Of a DNA stretch of 64,000 nt, positions 39,146 to 51,479 are shown in pieces. The notes under the pieces were generated by a model, which saw nothing but the letters and a program-made list of their open reading frames with translations, had not been told where the DNA came from and searched no databases. A program made the translations under genes and the position numbers. Positions within the stretch are counted from its first letter, which is position 1, and each line of letters opens with the position of its first letter. This stretch comes from Pseudocercospora fijiensis CIRAD86 (lineage: Eukaryota > Ascomycota > Dothideomycetes > Mycosphaerellales > Mycosphaerellaceae). The DNA lies in contig NW_006921538.1 in assembly GCF_000340215.1 (NCBI RefSeq), positions 2,672,651 through 2,736,650 of the forward strand. The letters are read 5' to 3'.

Positions 39146-41077
39146 TTAAAGTGGCCAGATCAGGCTTGAGATGAGTAGAGACAGCATTAGTACTCCTGTG
39201 CCTGTGTCGGAAAATCTGGTTGCAGTACGGGATGCTGAACTAGAGGAGCTATTGCCTCCACTTGTTGAATGTGAGCCATTTGAGCCAGCTCTCGCATCAA
39301 GCGCATCGATCAGTCGATTGAAGATGGGAGATCCCAGTCCGGTGACGGGATCCCAACCGACCGACACATTGTAGCCTGGAGTCTGGCTCAGAGTGCAATT
39401 CGAGTTTGGTGCACATTGACCGGAGTTGTTGCCTCCCTGAGTAATGTCGTGAAGTGTGCCATTTGGGAGACTGTACAGCCACGGATTGATGAAGCCAAGT
39501 GTTGGTCGTCCACGAGACATCTCATAATCATTGAGTAATGTGATGATCGCACCCCAAAGATGAGCAGCAGCAGAAGTACCTCCTACGGCCAAAAGCAAGT
39601 TTTTCGTCACAACGGGAAAAGATGTCGAGAAAGCACTGAGATCGGGAATGCCGCGACCTGAAGCGTTGAATCCGGACACGTCACGGTATGAGGACGGAAC
39701 ATGATCGGCGATGTATAGGGGCACCACTGCGCTCTGATAATCGGGTCGTTCGAAGTAGTTCGAGAACCCACCGCCAGATGCTATCAGAGATGCTTTGTTG
39801 ACCACGCCCTGGACTGTTTGCTGAGTAGCTGCCATCTCGTCGGCAAGATTGGTCGTTCCCCCAACGCTTGTCACATACGGACACGAAGCGGGAAACTTGG
39901 GTTCGAAAATGTCCAAATGCACCCGGTCCGGCTGGTTACCCTGTGCTCCGTTGTTGCCAGAGCTGAAAATCAGCGTCACTCCGCGAGTGCCAATAGCTTG
40001 CAACATCCTGCAAACACTTCTGGCGTACCCTTCATCGACTTGGTTTTCGGACCAGCTCTCGGAGATCGAGACCACCGACGGTACGGTTTCGTTGTGAATC
40101 ATCTCCTGCAGGAACTGAACGAATGGATCGTATGTGTCAAAATTCGTATACCTTTGGCCCGCGGCATCGACGCTGGAAGCGTTGCTTGGGCCAAAGACGC
40201 CTCCCAGGTTGTAGAGTGTCCCAGTCGCAGGCCAAGCAAGACCCAGGACCGTCTCAGTCGCTAAAGCAGTCTCAAAGGCTTCTTCCACGCCGGGGATCCC
40301 ATTGGCAGCATCACCGTTTCCGACGATTTGATAACTTGCCCTTGCCTCTGCAGCTGGCTCGTTGTAAGTTTCGAGAAAGGTCTGCAAGTCAGTCGCATTG
40401 AAGACCGCTGCCTCGGTGGCATAGACGGCGAATGTCGTTCGATTTGGCTCGGCAGTGTGCGTGATGTTGTAGACTTGGCGAATGCATGCAGGTGAGCTGA
40501 CGTCGTCGGCACCACAGCTCTGCGACTGTCTCCTCCAATGCTCGGCCCCTCGTTTACGAGGTCTCTCCTCTGGATCGTGCCTTGAAGGCGCCGGAAATAG
40601 ATTCGTGGGTGCAACAAATTCGATGCTTTCCTGCAATGCTTGCGGTATGCTAAAGTTCTCCGCTCGGAGAATGTCCCTCCAGCCATCAGTGTAGACATAG
40701 TACGTGGTATTAAGAAGCTCCTCGGCTTGCCCTATCTTCATCGCTGCATCGAGAACGTTTCCACGCTGATTCACGCCGGCCAGGTGGATGCCAGCGTCGT
40801 GAAGCCATTGTGACACCCCAGCAGAGGCCGACGGGGGCGCTGTGAGTAACAGTTGTAACTGGGGAACGGTCAAGTGCTGTCGAAATCTCTCGTGACCAGG
40901 GTCGGCGATTTGTGCGGCCGCCTTCTCCAAGCCCAGATAATCACTGGCGGCGAGGCCAATGTGCAAAACGACTGATGCGTTCGATGGAGCACGCTGCTGG
41001 ATGTGCCATCCCGCTGGGCTCGCGGCAGCTGGTGCCAGAAGCGTGCTCAACAGCAGTCGCAACTCATGCCACCGCAT
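39146..41077 (-). CDS. Sedolisin-family (S53, tripeptidyl-peptidase-like) secreted protein, probable pseudoenzyme
   Basis: 643 codons from MRWHELR (ATG at 41,077), chosen over an upstream ATG at 41,116 because a signal peptide (about 1-20) then starts the protein. A pro-kumamolisin-type prodomain (about 35-165) leads to a basic processing site (PRKRG, 173-177) and the S53 catalytic domain (about 190-595). Serine is kept in GGTSAAAH (Ser502) and Glu in ETALA (Glu269). The Asp of the family's ExxxD motif is Ala273, and the oxyanion-hole Asp of the SGDxG motif is Asn375 (SSGNNG). The Ca-site and C-terminal motifs (DITQGGN, WDPVTGLGSP) are intact. A Ser/Thr/Asn-rich stalk and a hydrophobic tail (about 624-643) suggest a GPI anchor. 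Active relatives trim tripeptides from proteins at acid pH. This one has two of the four catalytic residues replaced and may act as a binding or regulatory protein, if the alignment is right. Confidence 0.9.
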   Translation of the reverse strand: MRWHELRLLLSTLLAPAAASPAGWHIQQRAPSNASVVLHIGLAASDYLGLEKAAAQIADPGHERFRQHLTVPQLQLLLTAPPSASAGVSQWLHDAGIHLAGVNQRGNVLDAAMKIGQAEELLNTTYYVYTDGWRDILRAENFSIPQALQESIEFVAPTNLFPAPSRHDPEERPRKRGAEHWRRQSQSCGADDVSSPACIRQVYNITHTAEPNRTTFAVYATEAAVFNATDLQTFLETYNEPAAEARASYQIVGNGDAANGIPGVEEAFETALATETVLGLAWPATGTLYNLGGVFGPSNASSVDAAGQRYTNFDTYDPFVQFLQEMIHNETVPSVVSISESWSENQVDEGYARSVCRMLQAIGTRGVTLIFSSGNNGAQGNQPDRVHLDIFEPKFPASCPYVTSVGGTTNLADEMAATQQTVQGVVNKASLIASGGGFSNYFERPDYQSAVVPLYIADHVPSSYRDVSGFNASGRGIPDLSAFSTSFPVVTKNLLLAVGGTSAAAHLWGAIITLLNDYEMSRGRPTLGFINPWLYSLPNGTLHDITQGGNNSGQCAPNSNCTLSQTPGYNVSVGWDPVTGLGSPIFNRLIDALDARAGSNGSHSTSGGNSSSSSASRTATRFSDTGTGVLMLSLLISSLIWPL

Positions 41078-41195
41078 GATCGTGGGTTCGCAGATGCAAA
41101 GACGAATGCAGAACACAGGAAATACGATGCAATGTCGGTTGTATGTAGTGGGCTTTATCCGGGGTTGCGTCAGCCCACTTCACCCCTCGCCCCAG

Positions 41196-41966
41196 CTCGG
41201 GGATTCAAGCTATACGTAAAATCGCTTTTTCTTAGTAGGCCACACGTAAAATTCGATGACAATAATGTTGTAGAGCACATATAATGGGAAATTGAATATG
41301 AGTGCGATAAGGGTTAAGAAGCAGTAGATTTCCGGCATATTGGCGACCAAATTGCGACCGCAGGTGGTTAGAATAGGCTAACAATCGGCCTCCGCGTATA
41401 CATCGCGTCAACTATATGGTCAATCACTTCACAGGTCGGCCTATATGTCCATTGTGTAACTGCCACCTCTTCTTGCTGAGTGAATAGCTGACCGCTACTG
41501 TATCCACTGTCTACCTCTTCTAGCTTGATAGGGTTGTTCTTGCTGCCAGCAACCGCGCCTTTGTAACGACTGGATTTCTTCGGAGGCGCGTTCCACCACC
41601 CTCTCTGCCCTCTCCGTCTCGGTCAACCGCTCGGCCCGCACCCTCTTCACCTTTTTGCCCCTTTTACGCCCCATACCGAGTTTTGTATACGATCCGTACA
41701 GTGGAACATAAGAAACAGGAGGAACACGAGGAATACACGCTTTGGAATGAGGTGGACGCGCCTGCCAAGGATTACATAAGAAATGGCGACAGCGAGGTCC
41801 TACGACCACCACACGCTCGGATAAACTAGCCAATATCATATTTGGACTCGCGGTTTAATATTGCACCTACCTGGATATCTATATAGGACTGGAATATACT
41901 ACTTATCGAGTTTTACGTGTAGCCTACTAAGAAAAAGCGATTTTACGTATAGCTAGAAACCCCGCG
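41196..41966. mobile_element. Small TIR element (MITE-like), not RIP-mutated
   Basis: The left terminal repeat (41,208-41,256) and right terminal repeat (41,906-41,954) are inverse complements over 49 bp with two mismatches. Weaker matching extends to about 41,196 and 41,966 (CGGGG.TTC.AGCTATACG). TA dinucleotides at the inner ends (gcTAtacg / cgtaTAgc) would fit a Tc1/mariner-type target duplication. The interior keeps CpA/TpG, unlike the DNA to its right. The element lies just upstream of the sedolisin gene, at the border between gene island and RIP tract. Confidence 0.8.
41495..41839 (-). pseudogene. Possible transposase-tail ORF inside the TIR element
   Basis: A 114-codon minus-strand frame with a very basic segment (GMGRKRGKKVKRVRAE) and a helical Glu/Arg-rich region (ERAERVVERASEEIQ). 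It lies wholly within the TIRs, so it may be the C-terminal remnant of a transposase kept by an internally deleted element. No DDE motif is visible. Function unproven. Confidence 0.35.
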
Positions 41967-42231
41967 ACGGAGCTCTAGAGTAGCAAAGCTCCGGAAATGG
42001 AATCTTTAGCGCCTTAATCAAATTTCATAAAATTTTAGTTACTCTTAGCAACTTTCGTAAACTCTTAGCAACTTTTAGCTAATTATAGGCATAGATGTCG
42101 CTATTACCCGATACTACTCTTTCGACGTAGGAAGCCGTAAGAGCTACTAGAAGTTAATAAAGTTAGTAGTATTAATAAATGCTAAAAGCGTATTCTGTTG
42201 CTTTAGCATTTCTTTGCGTTCTATGTCTAAT

Positions 42232-42271
42232 ATATACGCCCCTTATAGTAGTTTATATAAGGGGCGTATAT
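42232..42271. repeat. Perfect 16-bp palindrome with 8-nt loop
   Basis: atatacgccccttata (42,232-42,247) and its exact complement (42,256-42,271) flank gtagttta. Arms without a mismatch are unexpected in heavily mutated DNA. Confidence 0.9.
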
Positions 42272-42929
42272 GTTAGCCTACCGGATATCCCCGTTACTTA
42301 GCCGACTCGGATACAAACCTTCTACTATGTTCCTACGTAGGTTGATAATATATACTAAAGAATGTACGCGAGCGAGCTAAGTCTTAGGTATAATAACTAT
42401 ATCCCGCCGAAAGCATATTATTGTCGCTATCCGCCGTACGCCTTAATCGACATCGACGCTATCGACGACGAACACTAGGACCGAGCTATATCGAAATACA
42501 AGAAGAGCTATATTAAAACATAAGAAGGGCATCGCAGTATAATTATTTAGAGTAGGAGCGCTAGCTTCGCCGACTCGCAATCTAAAGCTAGTCTGTTTAT
42601 CGATCGTCGAAGGCCTTTAGCGCGTTAGCGAGAAGGCTAAGCGCCGTCTTAGTCTTAAGATGTCCCGAAATGTCCTTATATAGCTAGTTAATATAGCTAG
42701 CAGCACTAAGACGCCTACTATATCGAGCGCTTCGGGCGGTTGTATTCGAGTAGTATAAGGTTTTACGGGTCTATCCGATACTAAGACGACTAAGTCCCTC
42801 TACGACTTCTTCGCTAGAAAGTATAGCATCTGCTTACAGTTTTATAGCCTGCCTATCGTTTAGGTAAAGGACAACTATTGCTTGTCCTTTAATATGTCTA
42901 AAAGGTTAGCTCCTAGTATGCTAACTATT

Positions 42930-43500
42930 ATCAACTTTTATTAACTTTTAGCAAGACCTAGCGACAGGACATCTGCTACACGAAGCTACTATCCGAACTT
43001 TTATTAACTTTTATTAACTTCCGGTAACACCTAGCGACCGTAGAGATTGTTCGAACTTTTATTAACTTTCGGCAAGACCCGGCGATCGTAGATCTTATAC
43101 AACTTTTATCAACTTTTAGTAGGACCTAGCGCTAGTAGATCTTACGCCTCCGATATTCGAACCTTTATTAATCTTCTATAAGACGTAGCGACTGTAGATG
43201 TTATACAACTTTTATTAACTTTTGTCGACTTTTAGTAAGACCCGGCGACCGTAGATCTAGCTTAACTTTTATCGACATTTAGTAAGCCTAGCGACAGTAG
43301 ATCTTGTACCTTACAAACCCTATATTCGAACTTTTATCAACTTTTAGTAAGACCTAGCAACCGTAGATCTTGTACGTTAAGAAGCCCTAATCCGAAGTTT
43401 TATTAACTTTTAGCAAACTTCTACAAGTTTTAATAACCGGCGATAGTAGGTGTTATGCGTCGAGAAGCCCCTATCCGGCAATTCTTATTAACTTTCGGTA
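42930..43500 (+). repeat. Degenerate satellite array, core with GTAGATCTT
   Basis: About nine units spaced 50-80 bp. Each contains AACTTTTATTAACTTTTAG followed by a GACC/CCGGCGA-type box and GTAGATCTT (for example at about 43,088, 43,135, 43,298 and 43,360). The same core recurs at 54,500-54,850. Confidence 0.75.
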
Positions 43501-43959
43501 TTTATAACGCCGCTAGTTTAGAAGCATACTTCGTCTAACCGCAACCTTCTTAGCCGTAAGATATACTATATTCTCGATAGCATATACCGCTAATCCGACA
43601 ATATTAGCGGAAGCAGTAAACGCAGCTAAATACTCTATAGGCATAAATATCTAGCAATTCGACGACTTTATCCGCTAAATAGGACTAACGATCGCTAACG
43701 ACTATCGCCTACGATATAGCAGCTCGCATCGCTCTAATTAAGGCAAAACATAAGGACACTAGAGACTAAGCCGGTCTAATTGTTAAGAAGCTTATAGATT
43801 ATATTAGCGTCGCCGCGACAACAGTTATACTAGTATCTCGGAGCCTGCAGGTTTAAGAAGCGCGGATATTACTTCCTATATTTAAAGAGCTAAAAAGGAT
43901 ATTAGGTACAAAGACAAGACCTTAGCACAATAACAAGACTTTAGCAAAAGAAGATAACG

Positions 43960-44117
43960 AGAGTAGGACTCGAACCTTAAGACCTTAGCAAAAGAATATA
44001 GCCCCTCCGAGATTCGAACCCGGGTTACTCTAGTATAAAAGAGATATTCTCGATCGAGTATTATGCAAGTATATAGATTGTAACCGCTCTCGCGCCTATT
44101 AGCTCGGCTATTTCTGC
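43960..44117 (-). tRNA. tRNA-like relics (Pol III B-boxes)
   Basis: The minus strand carries two B-box/T-loop sequences: GGTTCGAGTCC (43,966-43,976) and GGTTCGAATC (44,011-44,020). The second has an A-box-like tagccgagctaatagg about 85 bp upstream (around 44,094-44,110), a spacing that would need an intron. No convincing acceptor or anticodon stem could be drawn, so these are degenerate tRNA genes or the heads of tRNA-derived SINEs. Confidence 0.35.
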
Positions 44118-44399
44118 CTCCGACTATCGGCAGTCTATATAATTAGAGGTATTATAGCTGCTAGATAGGCGGTCCTTAAGCAGCTACGCTCCGTTGCTAT
44201 ACCGCAGAGCGTACTTAACTACTATACTAAAGGGCCTAATTAGATAACAGCAAGGCTGTATAGTTCCTATATTAATATACTTAATCCGCGGCAATATCGA
44301 CAAGTTAAACAAGTCCTATAGCCCTAAGGAGATTAAGGGATTAGGCTAAGGAACTTAGCCTAGGCAGCTTTAGCAATCACCTTAATCGCCTTATAGAAC

Positions 44400-44720
44400 A
44401 GGCCGATATTAATTAGCAGTTATCTACGAGAAGTTAAACAATAAGCTCAAGTCTAAAACAACTAGCAAATCTTAGCGTAACAGACAGACGAGAAGTATAA
44501 CGATAAGAAGATTAATAATAACCTTAAGCCCGAGACAAGTAGCAAACCTTAGCGAAATAAGAAGGTTAACAATAACCTTAAGCCTAAGACAACTACTAAG
44601 TCTTAGCGTAATAGAGGTTACTCTTAGCGCGAAGTTAAACAACGAGGACTAAGACAACTAGCAAATCTTAGCGTAACAGACAGACGTTACTCTTAGAAGA
44701 TATTAGAAAGTAGTAGATAC
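44400..44720 (+). repeat. Imperfect tandem repeats with acaactagcaaatcttagcg
   Basis: Three to four diverged units carrying the motif ..gacaacta[gc]ca/aaatcttagcgtaa.. and aataaccttaagcc..; mutated minisatellite. Confidence 0.6.
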
Positions 44721-46234
44721 GGATATTGTATTTCTTAGCGAAGTAGTCGTAGAGGGATATAGGCCTTATACTGCTTAGCGTCCTAGTAGATAAAGCGCTC
44801 GATGCAATACTTATCCTCGTTCTACTAGCTATAGTGCTTAGCAATAATGCGGACCTTGCGGAACTTCTTAAGACTAAGACTGTATTCGCCCTTCTCGCCT
44901 ATCTTCTAGAGACCGGTCTAAGCCTAAGCAAAAACAAAAGCTTTTAAAACTACGAAGACTACTACCTAAAGCAGATAGAACTAGCAGAAGTCGATGCGTA
45001 CGACGAGACGCGTAGGTACTAGAGGAGGTAGAGTAGGCACGAATAGTAGTAGTAGTAGCGGTAGTAGTACTATAGGACCGGCCGGAGGTGCGATAGGAGG
45101 CGGCAAGGCAAGCGGCGCTAGACTAAACACATCCGGCGCGAATAGTCTAAGACCTTATAGATTTAGCAATAGTGCTATTTAAGGTAGCTACTGCGATGCT
45201 GCCGTACCCTATCTAGATCTATATTAGTAGCAGGAACAACGATTCAACTAGGCTAGAGAACAACTTACCTAGCCCCGAAGCGAGTAGCCCGCCGTAGGAG
45301 CTGTACTGCTGCTACTAGCATATCGGCCTCGTTAAGCTTTATAACGGCTATATTTCCTAGTTAGCGCGTGCTTAAGATAGAGACGAGCCTACTAGGGCAA
45401 CTTACAGAGTGCTAGTGCTATCTTTGTTACTTTCTATACCGTTGGCGTAGTTCTTGTATTTAAGGTAATACTATTACAGAAGAGAGCGAGAAAGCGTACG
45501 TAGTATCGATAAACTAAATAGAAGAGAAGCGTCTTAGGAAGCAGGCAATATATAAGCGTAAGAGTAAGGTAAGTTTAGTAGGTTCAGTTATTTAGGTAAG
45601 CTCGTATTGTTCTAAATGTCAATAGGAAACTTATAACCTAGCGTTCCTTCCTAGCAACGTCGTAGTACGCTCTAAGGCGTCAACGAATACGGGAATACTA
45701 TACTCTACCGAGACAAAGAGAATCGAGTCTATCGAGAAGGCATTTAAATCTTCAAACTAGGAGCTATTGAATTTATCAAACTAGGAGCTATTTAAGCTAT
45801 TCAAACAACCAATGTTAAAGCTAGAAACCATTTAAATCAAACAGTAGGACTAATGCTAGAAATAATAGAATCTATATCAATACTCGATGCTTAGCCCTTC
45901 TTGTAATCCTTCTTACCTCCCGCAGATCCCGGCGACATTAGAGGAGGTGTCTGCCCTAGATAATGTCCCTAAGCTGCCTTGAAATTCTCTCGCGCTATAC
46001 CTATAGCCTCTCGCTCGATCGCTGCCTAAGCTAGCCCTTAAGATCTAGCACTCGTCGGCTAGACCTACTGCTAGTTAACTTAACGCTGCATTTCCTAGTC
46101 TATACGCTATACCCGCTCGGTAAATAAAGGCTATTACTGCAAATTAAGCGGCGCTGGCTTCTTCGAAGCCTTCTTACTATCGTTCTAGGAGCTTATCGTA
46201 GCGACTAGGTTCAGTACTACGTAATTAAGCTCGG

Positions 46235-46320
46235 AAAGACGTTTAATCTAGATGCTCGATGCTTAATGCTTAATACTTAATACTTGATGTTCGACGCTTA
46301 GTGTTTAGTGCTTAGTATAG
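46235..46320 (+). repeat. Short simple repeat, gatgcttaat-type
   Basis: Eight to nine degenerate octamer-decamer units (gatgctta, tacttaata, gacgctta, gtgcttag) in a row. Confidence 0.6.
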
Positions 46321-48909
46321 AGCCTAGGTTATTAGTATGTACTTTCGTTGTCTCGTAGGGTGTCCTACTTAAGAGAGGATCGAGCCGTAATAAGTACTAC
46401 TCTTCGACTGAAAGTTTGCTACCGTTGCCTACGAGAACGTAGCTGTCTAGTAGCAAGCATAACCGACAAGCATAACTAAATAACTGCTATAGCAAGCAGT
46501 ATATGCCGTATAATAGACGGCATAGCTATAGCTAATATACGGAAGATTACTACTCGGAACAAGGCAATTTCTAACGTAAGAGACATACTAATACTGATCT
46601 AAGTCGCAACACTAGAGCCTATAGCTCAATTTAGGTCCTATACTAGTCGTTAGAAGTAGGGGATCATCCTTCGCGGCTTTACAACCCCCCATTCTAACGT
46701 ATTAGGTTCTTACTCTAAGGCAGATATATAAAGGCCTAGCTATCGGCTACAACGCGGAACGCTTAGAGATGCTAGCTTATCCAACCCTCTACCTTAATAC
46801 TATTGCCTATTAGTTACGTCTGTTTCGTACCTACTATCTATCTAGGTCGAGTAGGTCGTTAGCTAGATCTCCTTACTATCGGCTTGCTTTAAGTTAACGA
46901 GTAGTCGATAGTGCTAGCTGCATTAGAGGGCCGTTTACTCGCGCGTACTATATTAGGAACGCAGGCTCGTATTGCGGCTACGGACTTACTCGATTAGCGC
47001 TATTTAGACTATTGTTATCGTGCTAATATCCGAACCCCGCTAGGTTTCGAGTTAGACTATTCGGAAACAGGGTGTCCGTATCGTACATTATTAATACCCG
47101 CTAGCCATTTAAGCTAAAACCGCGATAACGCCTAAACATCGTAAAGGCAACTCGCGTTGTCTAATTCGGAAGGCCTTAGATGCCTACCTCTCTAAGGTCG
47201 AAGCGATAGGCAGTATATCTATTTCTATTCGGCCCTATTCGTACCTATACGACTAACTATGCTATAGTCGCAGGGCCGCTATTGTTTAGTAGTTCGTACT
47301 ACTTCGTAGCAAAATAGACCGCACCTAAGGAAGCTCTACCTACGCCGTTCCGGACTAGGCCGATACTAATACCCTTCGAATATCAGTTTCCGTACGGAGA
47401 CATCGACGACTGTAGGCACTTACTATCCCCGAACTGCTACGAAGTAGACTATAATCCGCTTCGAAATAATTAAGTTAGGACTGTAGGTCCCGGTTCTGCT
47501 GTATATTATTAGACATTTCGTCGGCGTTGCTCGAGTATTGTATGCGGTTTAGTAATTAATAATTGTTGTTAGAGAAGGGAAGAAGGATTGCTATCGACTA
47601 ATTAAGGTTAGTTATTAAAGGAGTAAGGAAGGATTGCCGTTAACTAAAGTTAATATAAGTAGTAACTAGCTACTTACCGGAGCTCCTGCCTTGTCGCCTA
47701 GAAAGCGTACGCAGTTAATAGACGAAGTTACGCGGCATATAACGGTTTAAGTTATGCTAGTAGTAACATTTCCGCTATTATATACTGTCTCTAGAAGCAG
47801 GCGCTAGTTGCTACCTACTATCCGTATAGAAAAGCAGGTATCTAACGCTAGTACTAAGCCCTCGGTTGAACTTATCGACAATAATAACAACCTCCGGAAT
47901 ACAGCTATCTTCTCGACAACTTAAACACATATCTAAGCCGATCCGAACACTCTATTATAGCTTCTACCTACTTCGACGTCGACGGAGGTATAGTGCGATA
48001 TTAAGACTAGCAGGTATAGATCTAAGAAAGCTAAGAATCGATAGATACTAACTATACGCTTTAGGTCTCGTATATTAAAGTTAGTAAGGTCGTTTATACC
48101 GATAGATCGATAGCTCTACTCGCGATCGGTCGCAAGGAATAGCGTACGGATAAAACGAATAAGCAGCATACCGCTAAACTATAGACCTTTATCGTTATCG
48201 AATTCGATCGATACGATATTAAGTAGAGCGAGCTATAGTAGGACCTTCGCGGCCTCTAAGACTCGAACGTGTTCATTATATACGAATAGAAGGACCTAAG
48301 CGGTATTATAAACCTGCCTCGTAGCCTAATCGAAAGCAAGAAGATTAGAATAGCTATATAGCGTAAGGAGGGTGTAGGATCGCTAATGTATCCTAAATTC
48401 TATAGGATTCGCTAGTTTAAGAGATATAACGATCTTATATCTATATAACGGATCCGCAAATTAGAGGAAGACTATACTGTTATCGGCTTTAGTAGCAGCG
48501 CGAAGCTAGTAATATATAGCTAGTGCCGCAATGCCTACGATAGTAAGCTGCAGCCGACGTTAGTCCGCGAGCGTAGATTCGAGCCTATAATAGCGTAGCC
48601 GTAGTTCTAGCGAATATTCGGCTAGTAGAAGGAGAATGCGAGCGAGGATCGACGTTAATTAAGTATATAGCCTTATTAATGTTATAAGGTGATTTCCTTC
48701 GAACAGTAGCGTATAAGGAGACTAATATAATACTAAGTCTACTGCTCTATATTTGCCGTTCTATACGAGATCGCAATGCTATAGCTGCTATAGTAGTAAT
48801 AATATGCCGCTAATATGCTTTCTAACATTATCTATAAGCTCGTAGCTTAATCTTTATCGGATGCCGCTATTGCGCTACCTAATCTCTGCTAAGAGGTCTA
48901 CGATTGAAT

Positions 48910-49030
48910 GCGGTTAACTACCGAGCAACGTAGAAGTCTAGCTACCGAGCAAAGTAGGAGTTTAGCTATTAAGCACCGTAGAAGTCTAGCTATCGAGCAG
49001 AGCAGAAGTTAGGCATTAAACGTAGAAGTC
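48910..49030 (+). repeat. Tandem repeat of gagca..gtagaagtctagcta
   Basis: Four units of about 30 bp with the consensus cgagca-cgtagaagtctagctac, partly degraded. Confidence 0.65.
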
Positions 49031-50809
49031 GAGCATCACTGCTTCTAGGGTTAATAAAAGTTGCTAAAAGTTCTCGATATCGTCGAGTAAACTCTATAAT
49101 ACACTGCCGCCGGGCTTGCTAAAAGTTGCTAAGTCTTAATAAAAGTTGCTAAATATTCTCGAGTCGCTATTTAGAACTAACAAGTTTAAAGCTCTAGTAT
49201 ATTGCCGGGTAGGGAAGATAGTCTACGAAGACAGTTATTGTCGAACGAGGCCTTGCCGTAAAGGTAGGCCATCAATTGCTAGAAGCCTAGGGGCCTAGCG
49301 GATCATAATTCGATGTTTATCTAGTTGCTAGAAGCTTACTATATTAGTCTGCCGGATTATAGTACGGTGTAGGTTGCTAGGAGGCGACCTTTGCGGTCGG
49401 TAGATTGAAATATAGTCTATCTAATTATAATACGGTGCTTATTAAGACCCTTCTCGCCTAGCTTACGGCCCTTCTCTTTATTAAGGCTAACGGTAAGACG
49501 CAGCTCGCGCGCTCGGTCTTAGTATATATATATATATCCGCTTAGGCGTATTATACTAATCCTATTACAATAGCTTGTCTATGCTAGACGTAATCTTTCC
49601 GCTAGCCCTTAGCAACTTTCGGCAACTTTTAGCAACTTTTATATACTCTAGGCACTTAGTAGAGTCGTTCTGTTTAGCGCGCGTATATCGAGCGGCGTAT
49701 ATACTAAGTAGGTAAGAGGGTAAGCCCGGCTTCGCGGCGATACAGCATACACTATATTCTTATAGCCTTTTGTCTCTTAGCAGCTTTAGGGGCATATATA
49801 TAGGAGCCTAGGGAGGTATAGTAACTAGCGGGTACGGCCGGAGAATAGCTTAGCGTAGAGTACTTTCGTATATTGCCGTGTCCTGCCTATAAAGGATTAG
49901 CGTATGCTTTATTTCGAGCGGCGGAAGATTGAAGTACGTTCTAGGCTTCTATAATACTATTCCGGGTATTTTAGGCAACTGCTAGGCACTTCGTATAGTA
50001 AATGCTAGGAAAAGTAGGGCCTTGCTATTGTTAATTAGCTGTCTATATAAAGTTTCTATATCTCTTAGGAACTTTTACTAACTTTCGGCTAATAAGAACG
50101 CGCGGATTGAAGCAGCCGGAGTAGACTAAGCATCAACCCTCCTAGTCCGCTCCTATAATAATAGGGCGAGCGAACGAGCTATTACTTTACTTGCCCTACA
50201 TTTCCCTAGTAGTAAGCTTTAGATACTATTATTAGTTAGTTTTACGTTGCTCTTTAGTAGGACAATAGAACTCACTCCGCTCTTAGTCTTATAGGTATAT
50301 ATCTTAGATGTCTCTCTCTCGTTTCCTTCCTTTCTTCTTCTTCTACTAGATATCGTATACACCCTCTTACTATCGCCTATAACGTTACCTTAAATATAAG
50401 AACTACGTTAACAGTATAGAAAGTAACAAAATGCCGGGTCCTTTCTTTGCTCTAGCCGCTCGCGGCTACCCTCTCTTCGGCGTAGATATATATATTGCTT
50501 ACTAGCTTCGAAGGTGTTAAGAGGCCGAGATAGTGCTAATAGGTATATAGGAGGATCGAGCTATAGTATACGCTACTCGGCGCGTTCGTCGCGCTATCCG
50601 CCGCCGCCGCCTCGTCGCTACTCGTCTACGTATATAGCAGCAGCAGCATTAACAGAAGTATACTAATCTTAGTCTTTAGCGTATTAGTAAGAGCGTATAC
50701 TAATATGTCTAAGCGGCCCTTTCTTTGCGACCTTTTAGGGTATAGTAACGTACGTATCTTTGTCTATCGATCTCCGAGAATAATACTAATATATATAATA
50801 GCTATTAGC

Positions 50810-50945
50810 CTCCGCTAGCGCTAGTACTAGCTCTAGTACCTACTCCTACTCTAGCACCTACTCCTACTCCTACTCTAGCTCTAGCTCTAGTTCTAGTTCT
50901 AGCTCTAGCTCTAGCTCTAGTACCCGCTTCTACTCCTACTCTACT
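50810..50945 (+). repeat. CTAGCT / CTCCTA hexamer low-complexity tract
   Basis: Alternating runs of ctctag and ctcctact. They would encode Ser-rich low-complexity sequence if read on the plus strand before RIP. Confidence 0.8.
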
Positions 50946-51479
50946 AGTTGCGCCGTAAGACGGCAAGTAAGTGTCTTAAAGCTCTAGTCGTCGGTAGTGT
51001 TAGTATACTAACTATATTATAGCGACGACGATATCAACTTCGGCCCTATTAGCGACGAGTAAGTTATTGCTTCGCACTGCTTACTATTATAGCAGATACT
51101 AACTATGCTATAGTAACGACTACAATCCTGCTACCGCTAGTAGCGACGATAACGAAGAGTAAGTAACTAATTCCTATTATACTATCGTAGAAGTGTAATT
51201 GCTAACTATGCTATAGCGAGAATAAACCCTTTACTAGCCCTACTACCGCTACGTTTGCGCCGCCTCCTACTACCGCCGTTCCTTTCTTCGCTCCGCCGGC
51301 CGCCGCACTAATAATAGGCGGGCAGGTTAGCAATATACCGCCTATCCCGGCTGGAGGTGCTATCGTGCCTCGCCCTTAGCCTGCTAGACCGCCGATTCTA
51401 GGCACGACGCCTAAGCCTACTTAGGCAATAGGACATTAGTAGTCTCTAGGCACTATCGACTGTAAGTTATATTAATCGA

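Noticed and set aside
44994..45182. 62-codon Gly/Ser-rich plus-strand frame
   Set aside because: Low-complexity sequence inside the RIP tract with no gene context.
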